A stretch of 32,193 nt of DNA from an uncultured Acidiphilium sp. (lineage in GTDB: Bacteria; Bacillota; Clostridia; Christensenellales; Borkfalkiaceae): assembly GCA_902495325.1 (NCBI GenBank), contig CABUWK010000023.1:1-32193 (forward strand). Direction: 5' to 3'. Each line of letters opens with the position of its first letter. Within the stretch, counting starts at the first letter, position 1. The notes under the pieces were generated by a model that worked only from the letters and a program-made list of their open reading frames with translations, did no database searches and was not told the origin of the DNA. Positions 15,263 through 24,223 of this stretch are shown one piece after another. The position numbers and the translations under genes were made by a program.

Positions 15263-16264
15263 ATGATGGGTAAGGGTAAGATTTTAAAGGTCGCGAAAAA
15301 TACCGCGCTGACTCTGGCGTTTCCGCTGCTGATGTTTGCGGTCATGGCGGTCATTACCGCCGCGAAAGGAGTTTCCGGACTGTATTTTTCCAAAAACATG
15401 GTAACGCAGGTGATTCTGAACACTTCGCTTATGACGATCATCGCGCTTGCGATCTATCTCCAGTTCAAAAACGGGCGTTTCGACTTTTCCGGCGGCGCAA
15501 CCATGATCCTGTCCGCCGTCATTGCGGGAAACGTTTCTCTGAACGCGGGCGGAAACCCCGTCGTGTTCCTGGTGCTTGCCGTTCTGATCGGCATCGTGCT
15601 GAGCCTTCTCACCGCGACGGCTTACGTGTTCAGCCGCGTTCCGATCGTGATCTGTACGATCGGCGTCACGCTGATCTACGAATCGATGACGTATCTGCTT
15701 TATAAAGGGGAAGGGCTTAACATTATATCCAACATCGGCTTTTCTGCCTTCGGCAGGCTTCCCGCCGTGTTCGTTCCCCTCGTTCTCGCCCTCGTTGTGT
15801 TTCTCGTCTATTCCTATTTCACGACGGAAGGAAGGAGAAGCAAACTGCTTGCGGGCAATCAGAAGGTTGCGGTGAACATCGGGATCAGTGAAGAAAAGAG
15901 CGTTTACGTGACTTACCTTTTTGCCGGGATTCTTCTCGGGCTTGCGGCGGTGGTTTACGGGTCTCAGAATACCGTCGGTCCGCAGGCGAATCTTTCCACC
16001 AGCGGGATCCTGTTCTCTTACATCGTTCCCGTGTTTATCGGAATGTTCCTCGGCAGCGTTTCCGTCGACGCGATCGGCATCGTGGTGGCGTCGCTCGGAA
16101 TGCAGCTCATGAATTACGGGCTCGATTGCCTCGGGCTCGGCGCGGGCGGCTGGCAGCAGATCATTTTCGGTCTGTTCATGCTCGGGTTCTACGCCTTCTC
16201 GGCGCAGATCGGCAACATTAAAAAATTATTCGCGAAACGCGGAAAGCGGGAACAGTATGCTTGA
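15263..16264 (+). CDS. Sugar ABC transporter permease 2 (RbsC-like)
   Basis: A membrane protein of about 333 residues in the same BPD_transp_2 family as the first permease, with eight to ten hydrophobic helices. Typical elements are LQFKNGRFDFSGGATMILSAVIAG and the C-terminal segment GILFSYIVPVFIGMFLGSVSVDAIG (split around residue 260). Starts are possible at GTG 15257 and ATG 15263 or 15266; I chose 15263 because AAGG ends seven bases upstream. The 3' end overlaps the GH3 gene by 8 bp, so transport and hydrolysis are translated together. Confidence 0.92.
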   Translation: MMGKGKILKVAKNTALTLAFPLLMFAVMAVITAAKGVSGLYFSKNMVTQVILNTSLMTIIALAIYLQFKNGRFDFSGGATMILSAVIAGNVSLNAGGNPVVFLVLAVLIGIVLSLLTATAYVFSRVPIVICTIGVTLIYESMTYLLYKGEGLNIISNIGFSAFGRLPAVFVPLVLALVVFLVYSYFTTEGRRSKLLAGNQKVAVNIGISEEKSVYVTYLFAGILLGLAAVVYGSQNTVGPQANLSTSGILFSYIVPVFIGMFLGSVSVDAIGIVVASLGMQLMNYGLDCLGLGAGGWQQIIFGLFMLGFYAFSAQIGNIKKLFAKRGKREQYA

Positions 16265-17954
16265 TTTGAAAACGAAACCTTTCTGTCTTTCGGACAGTGA
16301 CATCAACTGGGTTCAGACGACCGTTGCCGGCATGACGACGGAAGAAAAGATCGGTCAGCTTTTCTGCCTGATCACCTATACCGACGACGAAGGCTATCTG
16401 AAACATCTCGCTTCCGATCTGAAAGTCGGCGGCGTGATGACGAGAACGATGAGTCTCGACGAACTTTGCAATACGGCGGAGCGCCTGCAGAAAAACGCAA
16501 AGATCCCTCTTCTCGTTTCCGCCAATCTCGAAGCGGGGCTCAATCAGGCGTGCCTGAGCGGCACGAGGGTAGGTTGCGAACTCGGGATCGCCGCGACGAA
16601 CGACCCCCGCTATGCGAGGGAACTTGCCCGCGTGATCGGAGAAGAGGCTTCCGCGCTCGGCATCAACTGGTCGTTCGCTCCGATCATCGACATCGATTAT
16701 AACTTCCGCAACCCGATTACCAACACGAGAACGTTCGGTTCCGATCCCGAAAAGGTCGCGGCGTTCGGCAAAGCGTACGTCGAGGAGTTGCAGAAACACG
16801 ATATCGCCGCTTCGATCAAACATTTCCCCGGAGACGGCGTGGACGAGAGAGATCAGCATCTTCTCGCTTCCGTCAACACCTTATCCTGCGAGGAATGGGA
16901 CAAAACCTTCGGTTACGTTTACAAGACCTGCATCGACACCGGTTCGAAAGCGGTGATGGTGGGGCATATTATGCAACCTGCCTATTCCAAAGCCCTGAAT
17001 CCCGCCCTGAAAGACGAAGAGATCATGCCCGGACTGATCGCTCCCGAACTTTTGAATGGTCTGCTCCGCGGAAAGCTCGGGTTCAACGGACTGATCGTGA
17101 CCGATTCTTCCACCATGGCGGGAATGGGTACCGTGATGCCGAGAAAGGATGCCGTTCCTCTCACGATCGCCGCCGGTTGCGACATGTTCCTCTTTACGAA
17201 AAATCTCGAGGAAGACTTCGCCTTCATGACGGACGGCGTGAAAAACGGCGTGATCACGAAAGAGCGGCTGGACGAAGCCGTCACGCGGATCCTCGCGCTG
17301 AAAGCTTCGCTGAAACTGCACAAAAAGAACAATATCCCAGACAGAGAAAAGGCGAGAGCGATCGTCGGATGCACGGACCATATCGCGGCGGAACGCGAAG
17401 TGGCGGATAAAAGCATCACCCTCGTCAAGGAAGAAAAAGGAGTTCTGCCGATTTCGCCCGAAAAATACAAACGGATCCTCGTTTATAAAAAAGAGGGCGG
17501 AAAGAGCGCGTTCGGCGGCGGCAGTACGACGGGTGCGCCGGACGCTTTCATAAAAATGCTGAGGGAACGCGGGTTCGACGTGACCGTATTCGTGCCGGAC
17601 GGCGGCTGGGAAGGTATGGCGAAGCCGGTGAAGGAGATCACCGAAAATTACGATCTCATCCTTTACCTCGTTTCGATGGCGACGAAATCCAATCAGACGG
17701 TCGTCCGCATCGAGTGGGCGGAGCCGATGGGCGCCGATTGCCCCGTGTATACCACGAGCGTTCCGACGATCGCGATCTCGCTGGAAAACCCCTATCATCT
17801 GATCGATATGCCGCGGGTGAAAACGTATATCAACACTTACGGCGGCACGACGGAGATCTTAAAGGCATTGATGGAAAAACTGCTCGGCAAAAGCAAATTT
17901 ACGGGTGTTTCGCCCGTGGACGCATTCTGCGGAAAATGGGATACGAGATTATGA
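16257..17954 (+). CDS. GH3 family glycosidase, beta-N-acetylhexosaminidase-like
   Basis: A 565-residue GH3 protein without signal peptide, so cytoplasmic. The N-terminal TIM barrel contains KHFPGDGVDERDQH (188-201), which fits the K-H-F-P-G-x-G-x4-D-x-H signature. That signature marks the N-acetylglucosaminidase (NagZ/Nag3) branch, whose Asp-His pair acts as acid/base. The middle residue is Gln where Ser or Thr is usual, and Asp193 stands where NagZ has His. The nucleophile Asp283 sits in VTDSSTMAGMG. Residues after ~380 form a second alpha/beta domain. It likely trims imported oligosaccharides, releasing or phosphorolysing beta-linked aminosugar or glucose units. It overlaps the permease by 8 bp and the GH78 gene by 4 bp. 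Confidence 0.88.
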   Translation: MLDLKTKPFCLSDSDINWVQTTVAGMTTEEKIGQLFCLITYTDDEGYLKHLASDLKVGGVMTRTMSLDELCNTAERLQKNAKIPLLVSANLEAGLNQACLSGTRVGCELGIAATNDPRYARELARVIGEEASALGINWSFAPIIDIDYNFRNPITNTRTFGSDPEKVAAFGKAYVEELQKHDIAASIKHFPGDGVDERDQHLLASVNTLSCEEWDKTFGYVYKTCIDTGSKAVMVGHIMQPAYSKALNPALKDEEIMPGLIAPELLNGLLRGKLGFNGLIVTDSSTMAGMGTVMPRKDAVPLTIAAGCDMFLFTKNLEEDFAFMTDGVKNGVITKERLDEAVTRILALKASLKLHKKNNIPDREKARAIVGCTDHIAAEREVADKSITLVKEEKGVLPISPEKYKRILVYKKEGGKSAFGGGSTTGAPDAFIKMLRERGFDVTVFVPDGGWEGMAKPVKEITENYDLILYLVSMATKSNQTVVRIEWAEPMGADCPVYTTSVPTIAISLENPYHLIDMPRVKTYINTYGGTTEILKALMEKLLGKSKFTGVSPVDAFCGKWDTRL

Positions 17955-20629
17955 CGAGAATTTACGATTTCAGGATCAACGGCACGGAAAGAACGCTCGG
18001 GGTCGCCCCCGGAAACGTCATGTTCTCCTGGAAAGCGGACAGAGGGGAAAGATTCGATCTTTCCCTTTTTTGCGAAGGTGAGAAAAAGGCGGAGTTTTCT
18101 TCTCTTACCCTGCGGGAAAGCATTGCGTTTTATCCCGATTTTTCTTTCGGGTACGGGAAGGAATACGTCGCCTCGGTAAAAAACGAATACGGTGACCGCG
18201 CGGGTATCGCTTTCGGCACGGCGGAGAAACTCTGCGGGAAATGGCTCGTGACGAAAAAAGAGCATCCCGTTTTCCGCAAGACGTTCGATCGCCCGGATAA
18301 CTGCCGCAAGGCGCACCTCGCGATAGCCGCCCTCGGTTTATACGTTCCTTATCTGAACGGCGTGCGCCTCGGGGAAAATTATCTTGCGCCCGGCATGAAC
18401 GATTACGACGACTGCGTGCGCTATCAGACTTACGATTTAAGCGGGCTGAAAGAAAAGGACAACGTGCTCGAGGTGTTCGTGGGAAACGGCTGGTATAAAG
18501 GGCGTTTCGGGATCGACGGGCACGGCGATAAAACGTGGGGAGACGATTTCTGTCTGATTGCGGAAATTTCCCTTTACGGAGATACCCTTGTCCGCATTCC
18601 TTCGGACGAAACGTGGCTCGTTTCGGCAGGTAAAGTGACGGCGAGCGGCATTTACGACGGCGAGATCCGGGACGATACCCGCGAACTTTCCTTCCACAGG
18701 GCGACGGTCGGAAAAAAGAACTTCCGCCTTGTTCCGGAAGACTCTCCGCAGATCACCGTTTACGAAGAGGGCAAAGGCGAACTTATCGTCACGCCGAAAG
18801 GGGAAAGCGTCGTCGATTTTCATCAGAACGCCGCAGGGATCGTGCGCTTTCGCAGCCGGCTGAAAAAGGGCGAAAAGATCCGCCTGCAATTCGGCGAAGT
18901 TCTGCAGGACGGATGTTTTTACCGGGAGAACCTTCGCACGGCGAAAGCGGAATACGTTTACGTGTCCGACGGAGAGGAGAAAGAGGTCGAACCGCTGTTT
19001 ACCTTTTACGGATTCCGCTATATGAAAGTGGAATGCGAAGGAGAGTGGGCGGCGGACGATTTCACCGCGCGCTATCTTTCGAGCGAGATGAAAAACACCC
19101 TCTTCTTCCGGACGGACAATCCTTTGCTCGACCGCCTGATCGAAAACGTGCGGCGGGGGCAGAGAAGCAATTTCCTGGACGTTCCCACCGATTGTCCCCA
19201 GCGGGACGAAAGGCTCGGCTGGACGGCGGATACGCAGGTGTTCGCACCGACGGCATGCTATAACGGGAACGCTTACGCCTTTTATAAAAAGTACATCTGC
19301 GACCTTACGTACGATCAGCAGACCTATTATCGCGGGGATTTCCCGATGTATTCTCCTTCTCTGAAAGGGTGCGCGGGACCGGGCGGCGCCGTCTGGGCGG
19401 ATGCGGGCGTTTTCGTCCCGTGGACGGTCTATCGGTATTACGGCGATAAAAAGTTGCTGAAAGAAAATTACCCTTCGATGAAAACGTATGTCGACAAGCT
19501 GATCGCGGGAGACGAAGAGCGGGGCGACGGGCACATTTTAAAACAGCCCTTTACCTTCGGAGACTGGCTCGCTCAGGACGGGATTTGTCCGCAGAGCCTT
19601 CGCGGCGGTACGGACGACGATTATATCCGTTCGGCATATTATTATCGCGTCGTCCGCATTCTGGCGGAAGCGGGAAAAGAACTCGGGCTTTCCGAGGCGG
19701 AACGATACGAAAAATTGTCCGGGGAGATTTTGTCGGCGATACGGAAGGAATATTTTACCGATACGGGGCGGCTTGCGCTCGATACGCAGGCGGCTTACGT
19801 GGTCGCGCTCGCATTCGGGCTTTATACCGATCGGCAAAAGGTCGTAAACGGGTTCCGCGAACGGCTGAAAAAGGATCTTTACCGTATAAAATGCGGATTT
19901 GTCGGCGGACCCGTGGCGGTGCAGACGATGTTCGGCTGCGGTATGGAAGAAGAAGGGTTGCGCATGCTGTTCAACCGCAGATATCCCGGGTGGTTTCACG
20001 AGATCGAACTCGGCGCGACGACCGTCTGGGAACGCTGGAATTCTCTGGACGAAAAGGGGAATATCACGGGCACTTCGATGAATTCTCTCAACCATTACGC
20101 TTACGGCGCGGTGGCGGAAGGCGTTTACGCTTATATCGGCGGGATCTCTCCCGCGGGCGTCGGCTGGGAAAAGGCGAGGATCGCCCCCGTGCTTTCCGCG
20201 CACGTAAAACAGTGCGACATGCGTTTCGATTCCCCCTACGGGGCGTATGCCTGCCGTTACCGGATCGACGGAAATTCCGTCCGGTTCGAAATCACCGTTC
20301 CCCACGGGTGTTCGGCAAACGTTCTTCTTCCCCTTTCCGGGAAAGAGGAGTTTGTCCTGACGGAAGGCTCTTACGAATATGAATACGATCTCTCGGAAGA
20401 TATCCTTCATCCGTATAACGAACACACCAAACTTTGCGATCTTCTTGAAAACGAAAAGGCGAGGGAACTTCTGAGGGAATGTCTTCCCGGAACGTACGCT
20501 TTCGTAACGGGCGAGAACGAAGAGTTTCTCGTGATGTGCCTCGCGGAGATGACGTATCTTCCCATGTTCGCCGTCTCGAAGGAAGGTTATGCGAAGTTTT
20601 GCGAAAAAGCCCGCAAAATCGAAGCATAA
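17951..20629 (+). CDS. GH78 alpha-L-rhamnosidase (cytoplasmic)
   Basis: An 892-residue enzyme. It has N-terminal beta-sandwich modules (to ~residue 370) with the family motif AHLAIAALGLYVPYLNGVRLG, then the (alpha/alpha)6 barrel with DVPTDCPQRDERLGWTAD (410-427) containing the acidic catalytic cluster, GATTVWERWN with the probable catalytic base Glu694, and a C-terminal beta-sandwich. About 80 further residues (from ~810) form a charged helical tail. No signal peptide is present, so it acts on imported rhamnosides. The start ATG overlaps the GH3 stop as ATGA. Both catalytic motifs are intact and length is normal for the family. It is the last gene of the operon. Confidence 0.95.
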   Translation: MTRIYDFRINGTERTLGVAPGNVMFSWKADRGERFDLSLFCEGEKKAEFSSLTLRESIAFYPDFSFGYGKEYVASVKNEYGDRAGIAFGTAEKLCGKWLVTKKEHPVFRKTFDRPDNCRKAHLAIAALGLYVPYLNGVRLGENYLAPGMNDYDDCVRYQTYDLSGLKEKDNVLEVFVGNGWYKGRFGIDGHGDKTWGDDFCLIAEISLYGDTLVRIPSDETWLVSAGKVTASGIYDGEIRDDTRELSFHRATVGKKNFRLVPEDSPQITVYEEGKGELIVTPKGESVVDFHQNAAGIVRFRSRLKKGEKIRLQFGEVLQDGCFYRENLRTAKAEYVYVSDGEEKEVEPLFTFYGFRYMKVECEGEWAADDFTARYLSSEMKNTLFFRTDNPLLDRLIENVRRGQRSNFLDVPTDCPQRDERLGWTADTQVFAPTACYNGNAYAFYKKYICDLTYDQQTYYRGDFPMYSPSLKGCAGPGGAVWADAGVFVPWTVYRYYGDKKLLKENYPSMKTYVDKLIAGDEERGDGHILKQPFTFGDWLAQDGICPQSLRGGTDDDYIRSAYYYRVVRILAEAGKELGLSEAERYEKLSGEILSAIRKEYFTDTGRLALDTQAAYVVALAFGLYTDRQKVVNGFRERLKKDLYRIKCGFVGGPVAVQTMFGCGMEEEGLRMLFNRRYPGWFHEIELGATTVWERWNSLDEKGNITGTSMNSLNHYAYGAVAEGVYAYIGGISPAGVGWEKARIAPVLSAHVKQCDMRFDSPYGAYACRYRIDGNSVRFEITVPHGCSANVLLPLSGKEEFVLTEGSYEYEYDLSEDILHPYNEHTKLCDLLENEKARELLRECLPGTYAFVTGENEEFLVMCLAEMTYLPMFAVSKEGYAKFCEKARKIEA

Positions 20630-20653
20630 AACGATTGATAAACAAGAAATCTG

Positions 20654-20691
20654 CGCCGATAAGTCGATTATCGGCGTTTTTCTTTGTTTTT
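20654..20691 (+). terminator. Intrinsic terminator of the sugar operon
   Basis: CGCCGATAA (20654-20662) pairs perfectly with TTATCGGCG (20668-20676) around a 5-nt loop. TTTTTCTTTGTTTTT follows, 25 bp after the GH78 stop. Confidence 0.92.
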
Positions 20692-20749
20692 CAATATTAT
20701 AATATGTTATGCCGGGCAAGGTTCGTTTTATTTTTGCCTGATATAGAAA

Positions 20750-20786
20750 ACAGATCAGATCATTATAATTTTCCGATATGATCTGT
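20750..20786. promoter_or_regulatory. Inverted repeat upstream of the GH30 promoter
   Basis: ACAGATCA (20750-20757) and TGATCTGT (20779-20786) form an 8-bp dyad with an AT-rich centre that includes TATAAT. It lies about 45 bp upstream of the GH30 -35 box and could bind a dimeric regulator. No family is recognised. Confidence 0.3.
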
Positions 20787-20829
20787 ATTGTATATATCAG
20801 GATTCTTCGGGTGGATCTGCCTTTGCCGG

Positions 20830-20858
20830 TTGACGGAGCGTTCTTTTTATAGTAAAAT
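20830..20858 (+). promoter_or_regulatory. Promoter of the GH30 gene
   Basis: TTGACG (20830-20835) and TAAAAT (20853-20858) are 17 bp apart. Transcription should start near 20865, giving a ~65-nt leader ahead of the AAGGAGAGG site. Confidence 0.8.
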
Positions 20859-20930
20859 AAATACAGTGCCGCCGTGAAAACTTAACGGGGTTCCGGGGTT
20901 TGCGGCGGAAAATAAGGAGAGGATCCGACG

Positions 20931-22259
20931 ATGAAAATCATAAAAACCGTTTTCGGGGAAAACGGGTGCGAAACGGAAGAAACGATTCTTCCGCCCGCGG
21001 AAGACGACGGGGCGGAGATGAATGTGATCGACGTTTATCCCGATGAGGAGAGACAGACGCTGTACGGGTTCGGCGGCGCCGTGACGGAAGCCGCGGGATA
21101 TGTGTATTCCTCGCTGACGGAAGAAAAGAAAAAAGAACTGATCGACGCTTATTTCGGGGAAAACGGACTGGGGTATACGTTCGGCAGAATTTCGATCGAC
21201 AGTTGCGATTTCGGGCTCGGCAATTACGGCGCGAAGACGAACGAAACCGACCGGTTTTCTCTTTCGCGGGACGAAAAATACGTGATGCCCCTTCTTCGCG
21301 ATATTTACGGCGTGAGAAGAACGCGGCTTTTCGCCGCGCCCTGGAGCCCGCCGCCGTACATGAAGACGAATAACGACAAAAACGGCGGAGGAAAGCTGAA
21401 AAAAGAATATTACGCCGCCTGGGCGGAGTATATGTGCGAGTATCTGAAAGCGTATGAAACGGCGGGTTTCGACCTGTTTGCCGTTTCCGTTCAGAACGAG
21501 CCGAAAGCGATCCAGCCGTGGGATTCCTGCCTGTATACGGCAGAAGAAGAGGGAGATTTTCTCGAACATTATCTTTATCCCGCAATGAAGGCGTACGGGC
21601 TCGGGAACGTCCGCAGGATCGTTTGGGATCATAACCGCGAACGGGTGTACGAAAGGCTGAAAACGATTTACGACCGGCTTGCCGATAAAACAGCGGTCTG
21701 CGGCGTCGGATACCACTGGTATGCGGGCGATCATTTCGGAAATCTGAGCCTTGTCGGCGAGCATTATCCCGATCTTCTGTCTGTTTTTACCGAAGGGTGT
21801 ATCGAATATTCCGGGCATGCCTGCGGAGACGTTTCTTCTCACGGGATCCGCTATGCGCACGAGATCGCCGGATGTTTCAACCACGGGTGTAATATTTTTA
21901 TCGACTGGAATATCCTTCTCGATCCGACCGGCGGACCGAACCATAAAAACAATTTCTGCGAAGCCCCCGTTATGGCGGACGGCAACGGCGGGTTGACTTA
22001 TCTTCCGGCTTATTATGCGATCGGGCATTTTTCCCGCTTTCTTCAAAGCGGAGCAAAGAGGGTCGTCTCGTCGAAGTTTTCCGATGCGGCAGACGTCGTT
22101 TCGTGGAAAAATCCGGACGGAACGCTTGCGATCGCAGCCTTCTGCCGCGACGGCACGGAAAGAACCGTCACGGTGAGATTCTGCGGGAAATGCGTCGTTC
22201 TCACTCTGCCCGGAAAGGGGATCGTCACGGCGGTTTTGCCGGAAGAAGAATATGCGTGA
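20931..22259 (+). CDS. GH30 glycoside hydrolase (glucosylceramidase-like)
   Basis: A 442-residue enzyme of glycoside hydrolase family 30. Signature regions are the start of the barrel (LYGFGGAVTEAAGYV), WSPPPYMKTN, SVQNEPKAIQPWDSC with acid/base Glu190, and VFTEGCIEYSG with nucleophile Glu288. A C-terminal beta-sandwich follows (WKNPDGTLAIAAFCRDGTERTVTV). Family members cut beta-glucosyl, beta-xylosyl or beta-1,6-glucan bonds, and the exact substrate cannot be read here. There is no signal peptide and no carbohydrate-binding module, so it is probably cytoplasmic. It is a single-gene unit with its own promoter and terminator, next to but separate from the rhamnoside operon. Confidence 0.93.
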   Translation: MKIIKTVFGENGCETEETILPPAEDDGAEMNVIDVYPDEERQTLYGFGGAVTEAAGYVYSSLTEEKKKELIDAYFGENGLGYTFGRISIDSCDFGLGNYGAKTNETDRFSLSRDEKYVMPLLRDIYGVRRTRLFAAPWSPPPYMKTNNDKNGGGKLKKEYYAAWAEYMCEYLKAYETAGFDLFAVSVQNEPKAIQPWDSCLYTAEEEGDFLEHYLYPAMKAYGLGNVRRIVWDHNRERVYERLKTIYDRLADKTAVCGVGYHWYAGDHFGNLSLVGEHYPDLLSVFTEGCIEYSGHACGDVSSHGIRYAHEIAGCFNHGCNIFIDWNILLDPTGGPNHKNNFCEAPVMADGNGGLTYLPAYYAIGHFSRFLQSGAKRVVSSKFSDAADVVSWKNPDGTLAIAAFCRDGTERTVTVRFCGKCVVLTLPGKGIVTAVLPEEEYA

Positions 22260-22286
22260 TCCGGGGAGAGGGATATCCCCGCTTCC

Positions 22287-22314
22287 CGATATGATATCGA
22301 TAGAAATCATATCG
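22287..22314. other. Hairpin in the GH30 3' region
   Basis: CGATATGAT (22287-22295) pairs perfectly with ATCATATCG (22306-22314). It lies between the GH30 stop and the terminator. The same 9-mer CGATATGAT also occurs upstream of the gene at 20774-20782. Confidence 0.45.
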
Positions 22315-22339
22315 TTTATCGGCTTATAGGTTCATATTT

Positions 22340-22369
22340 AAAAACGCACTCTTTCGGGTGCGTTTTTTT
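22340..22369. terminator. Bidirectional terminator between GH30 and the lipoprotein gene
   Basis: ACGCACTC (22344-22351) pairs with GGGTGCGT (22356-22363) around TTTC, flanked by A-rich and T-rich arms. T-runs on both strands allow it to end both convergent transcripts. Confidence 0.88.
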
Positions 22370-22417
22370 GTTTGGGGGTTTATGAGAAATACGCGACGCG
22401 GACAAAAGGAAGTCGTT

Positions 22418-24184
22418 TTAAGGGCGGAAGCCGCCGGGTCGGTTGCCGCCAGGGTTCCCGCCGGGATTGCCTCCGCCGCCGGAACCGTACACAAGAGAGC
22501 TTAATGAGATCGTCTGCGAAAACGTTCCCGCGGTAAGGGTGTAGGCGTTACCCTGCGTCAACGATGGGCAACTGATCACGACGGAAGCGTAGGTCTTCGT
22601 CGCCGTCATCGAGGCGAGGACGTTTCCGCCGTCATCCGCGATCGCAACCGTCGTGCCCGCTTTCTGGTTTCCGACGGAAAGAAGGATGCTTCCCTGCGTT
22701 GCGGAAGAAAAATTCATCGCCATGCCGGATGAGCCGATCGCGATCAGCGTTCCTCCGGTGATCGAAGCCGCGTTATCGTAGTCCAGTGCGCCGTCGCCGT
22801 CGCTTGTTGGTCCTTCCACGACGATCGTTCCGCCCGAAACGAGCAGGTTGCCGTTGGAATCGAGCCCGTCTCCGCTCGCATTCACGTAGACCGATCCGCC
22901 GGTGATCGAAATAAATACGTCCGCGTTATTGTTGAAGTTATTCTGCCCGGGGCGTCCGCCGACGGAAGATCCGTCGTTGCCGCCGGCGGCGTTGATGCCG
23001 TCGTCGCTCGCGATCAGGGAAATTTCGCCCCCGGAGATCGTCACGTTCTGCCCCTCGAGCCCTTCGTAACTCTTCGTGACGTCGATCTCTCCGCCCGAGA
23101 TCAGGAGGGAAGTATCCGCATGGATCCCGTCGTCTCCGCTCGCGAGGGTCAGCTTTCCGCCGTCGATTCTGATCGAGCCGTTGGAATGGATCGCGTCGTC
23201 ACAGGAATCGATCGCGATCGTTCCGCCGGAGATCGCCGTGTCGCCGTCGGCTTTCAGCCCTTTGGCGAATACGTCGCCCGAGAGGGTTTTCCCGCTTCCG
23301 CCGCCGGATGCGATCGTTACCGTTCCGCTTACGACCTGAAGCGTTCCGCTTGCGTCGACCCCGTCATACCCCGCGGTTACGGAAAGGGTCCCGCTTTCCA
23401 GATAGAAGTATCCTTTCGTTTCGTCGTCTTCGTTTTCTACGTGGATCCCGTCTTTTCCGGACGTGATATCGATCGCGGCGTTTGTGATGCGCACGCTGTC
23501 GTTTGCCTGTATTCCGTGCGATTTCGCGTTTACGGAAAGGGTGCCGCCGGTGATTTTGACGTCATCCTTTCCGACGATTCCGTGTTTCGGGCTTTTTACG
23601 GTGAGAGAACCGTTGCCCGTCAGAACGATATCGTCCTTTGCGAAAATCGTCCCGTCCGTTTTGTTATCGTCCTTCTGCACGAAAGTTCCCGTGACGGAAA
23701 GGGTATTCGTCCCTTCCGAAATCAGGAAAACTTTATCTGCGTTTTTCACGTAAACGGCGGGGTAATCGTCGTTCGCGATCGTGACGTCGCGGAGAACGAG
23801 CCGAACTTTTTCTCCGTCCGCGTCGACGGCGAGCGTGACGTTTTCACCCGTTCCGCCGACGATATACACGCCGCCGGCGGTTATGGTGACCGTACCGTCC
23901 GCGGTCGTGACGGCAGGCGAAGCGCAGGTCGCGGAGTTTCCCGATAAAAGAATTTCCGCGGCGGAAGTTTCGTCGTATTCCGTGTTTCTGTCCGCATCGG
24001 TAAACATGTCGTCTCCGCCCGGAACGACGACTTCCGTCGGTTCGCCGGCGGATATGCTCTCGTCCGTGCGGTCTCCCGGGAAAGTTCCGCCCGCGCCGGA
24101 CGATGCGCCGTTTCCGGCACAGCCGGTTATCGTCAGAGAAATAACGACCGTGATCAGAATCGCGATCCAGAATTTTCTTTTCAT
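22418..24184 (-). CDS. Cthe_2159-type carbohydrate-binding beta-helix lipoprotein
   Basis: A 588-residue exported lipoprotein (ITGC lipobox, Cys22). A low-complexity linker follows the lipobox, then many ~20-residue repeats such as ISGGTIAIDSCDDAIHSNGSI and GKLTLASGDDGIHADTS that should stack into a right-handed parallel beta-helix. The recurring S-x-D-D-G-I pattern suggests calcium sites along the helix. The family prototype, Clostridium thermocellum Cthe_2159, binds acidic and cellulosic polysaccharides. The C-terminus is a Gly/Asn/Pro-rich tail (residues ~568-588). AAGGAG lies eight bases ahead of the ATG. It is the last gene of an operon with VTC and DUF4956 proteins, 39 bp after the latter. 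Binding versus enzymatic function is not decided by sequence. Confidence 0.88.
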   Translation of the reverse strand: MKRKFWIAILITVVISLTITGCAGNGASSGAGGTFPGDRTDESISAGEPTEVVVPGGDDMFTDADRNTEYDETSAAEILLSGNSATCASPAVTTADGTVTITAGGVYIVGGTGENVTLAVDADGEKVRLVLRDVTIANDDYPAVYVKNADKVFLISEGTNTLSVTGTFVQKDDNKTDGTIFAKDDIVLTGNGSLTVKSPKHGIVGKDDVKITGGTLSVNAKSHGIQANDSVRITNAAIDITSGKDGIHVENEDDETKGYFYLESGTLSVTAGYDGVDASGTLQVVSGTVTIASGGGSGKTLSGDVFAKGLKADGDTAISGGTIAIDSCDDAIHSNGSIRIDGGKLTLASGDDGIHADTSLLISGGEIDVTKSYEGLEGQNVTISGGEISLIASDDGINAAGGNDGSSVGGRPGQNNFNNNADVFISITGGSVYVNASGDGLDSNGNLLVSGGTIVVEGPTSDGDGALDYDNAASITGGTLIAIGSSGMAMNFSSATQGSILLSVGNQKAGTTVAIADDGGNVLASMTATKTYASVVISCPSLTQGNAYTLTAGTFSQTISLSSLVYGSGGGGNPGGNPGGNRPGGFRP

Positions 24185-24223
24185 AGAAACGCTCCTTTTC
24201 GGCTGAAATGTTTTATGCCGATT

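Noticed and set aside
18437..20719. Two long minus-strand ORFs opposite GH78
   Set aside because: Shadows caused by the GC-rich codon pattern; no start signals or recognisable domains.
20847..22310. 487-codon minus-strand ORF opposite GH30
   Set aside because: It mirrors the GH30 reading frame, has no ribosome site and its translation is Arg/Phe/His-rich without any family pattern; GH30 catalytic motifs are on the plus strand.
22418..24184. Internal repeats of the lipoprotein gene as a DNA-level satellite
   Set aside because: The repetition is at protein level (beta-helix coils) with diverged codons, not a tandem DNA repeat.
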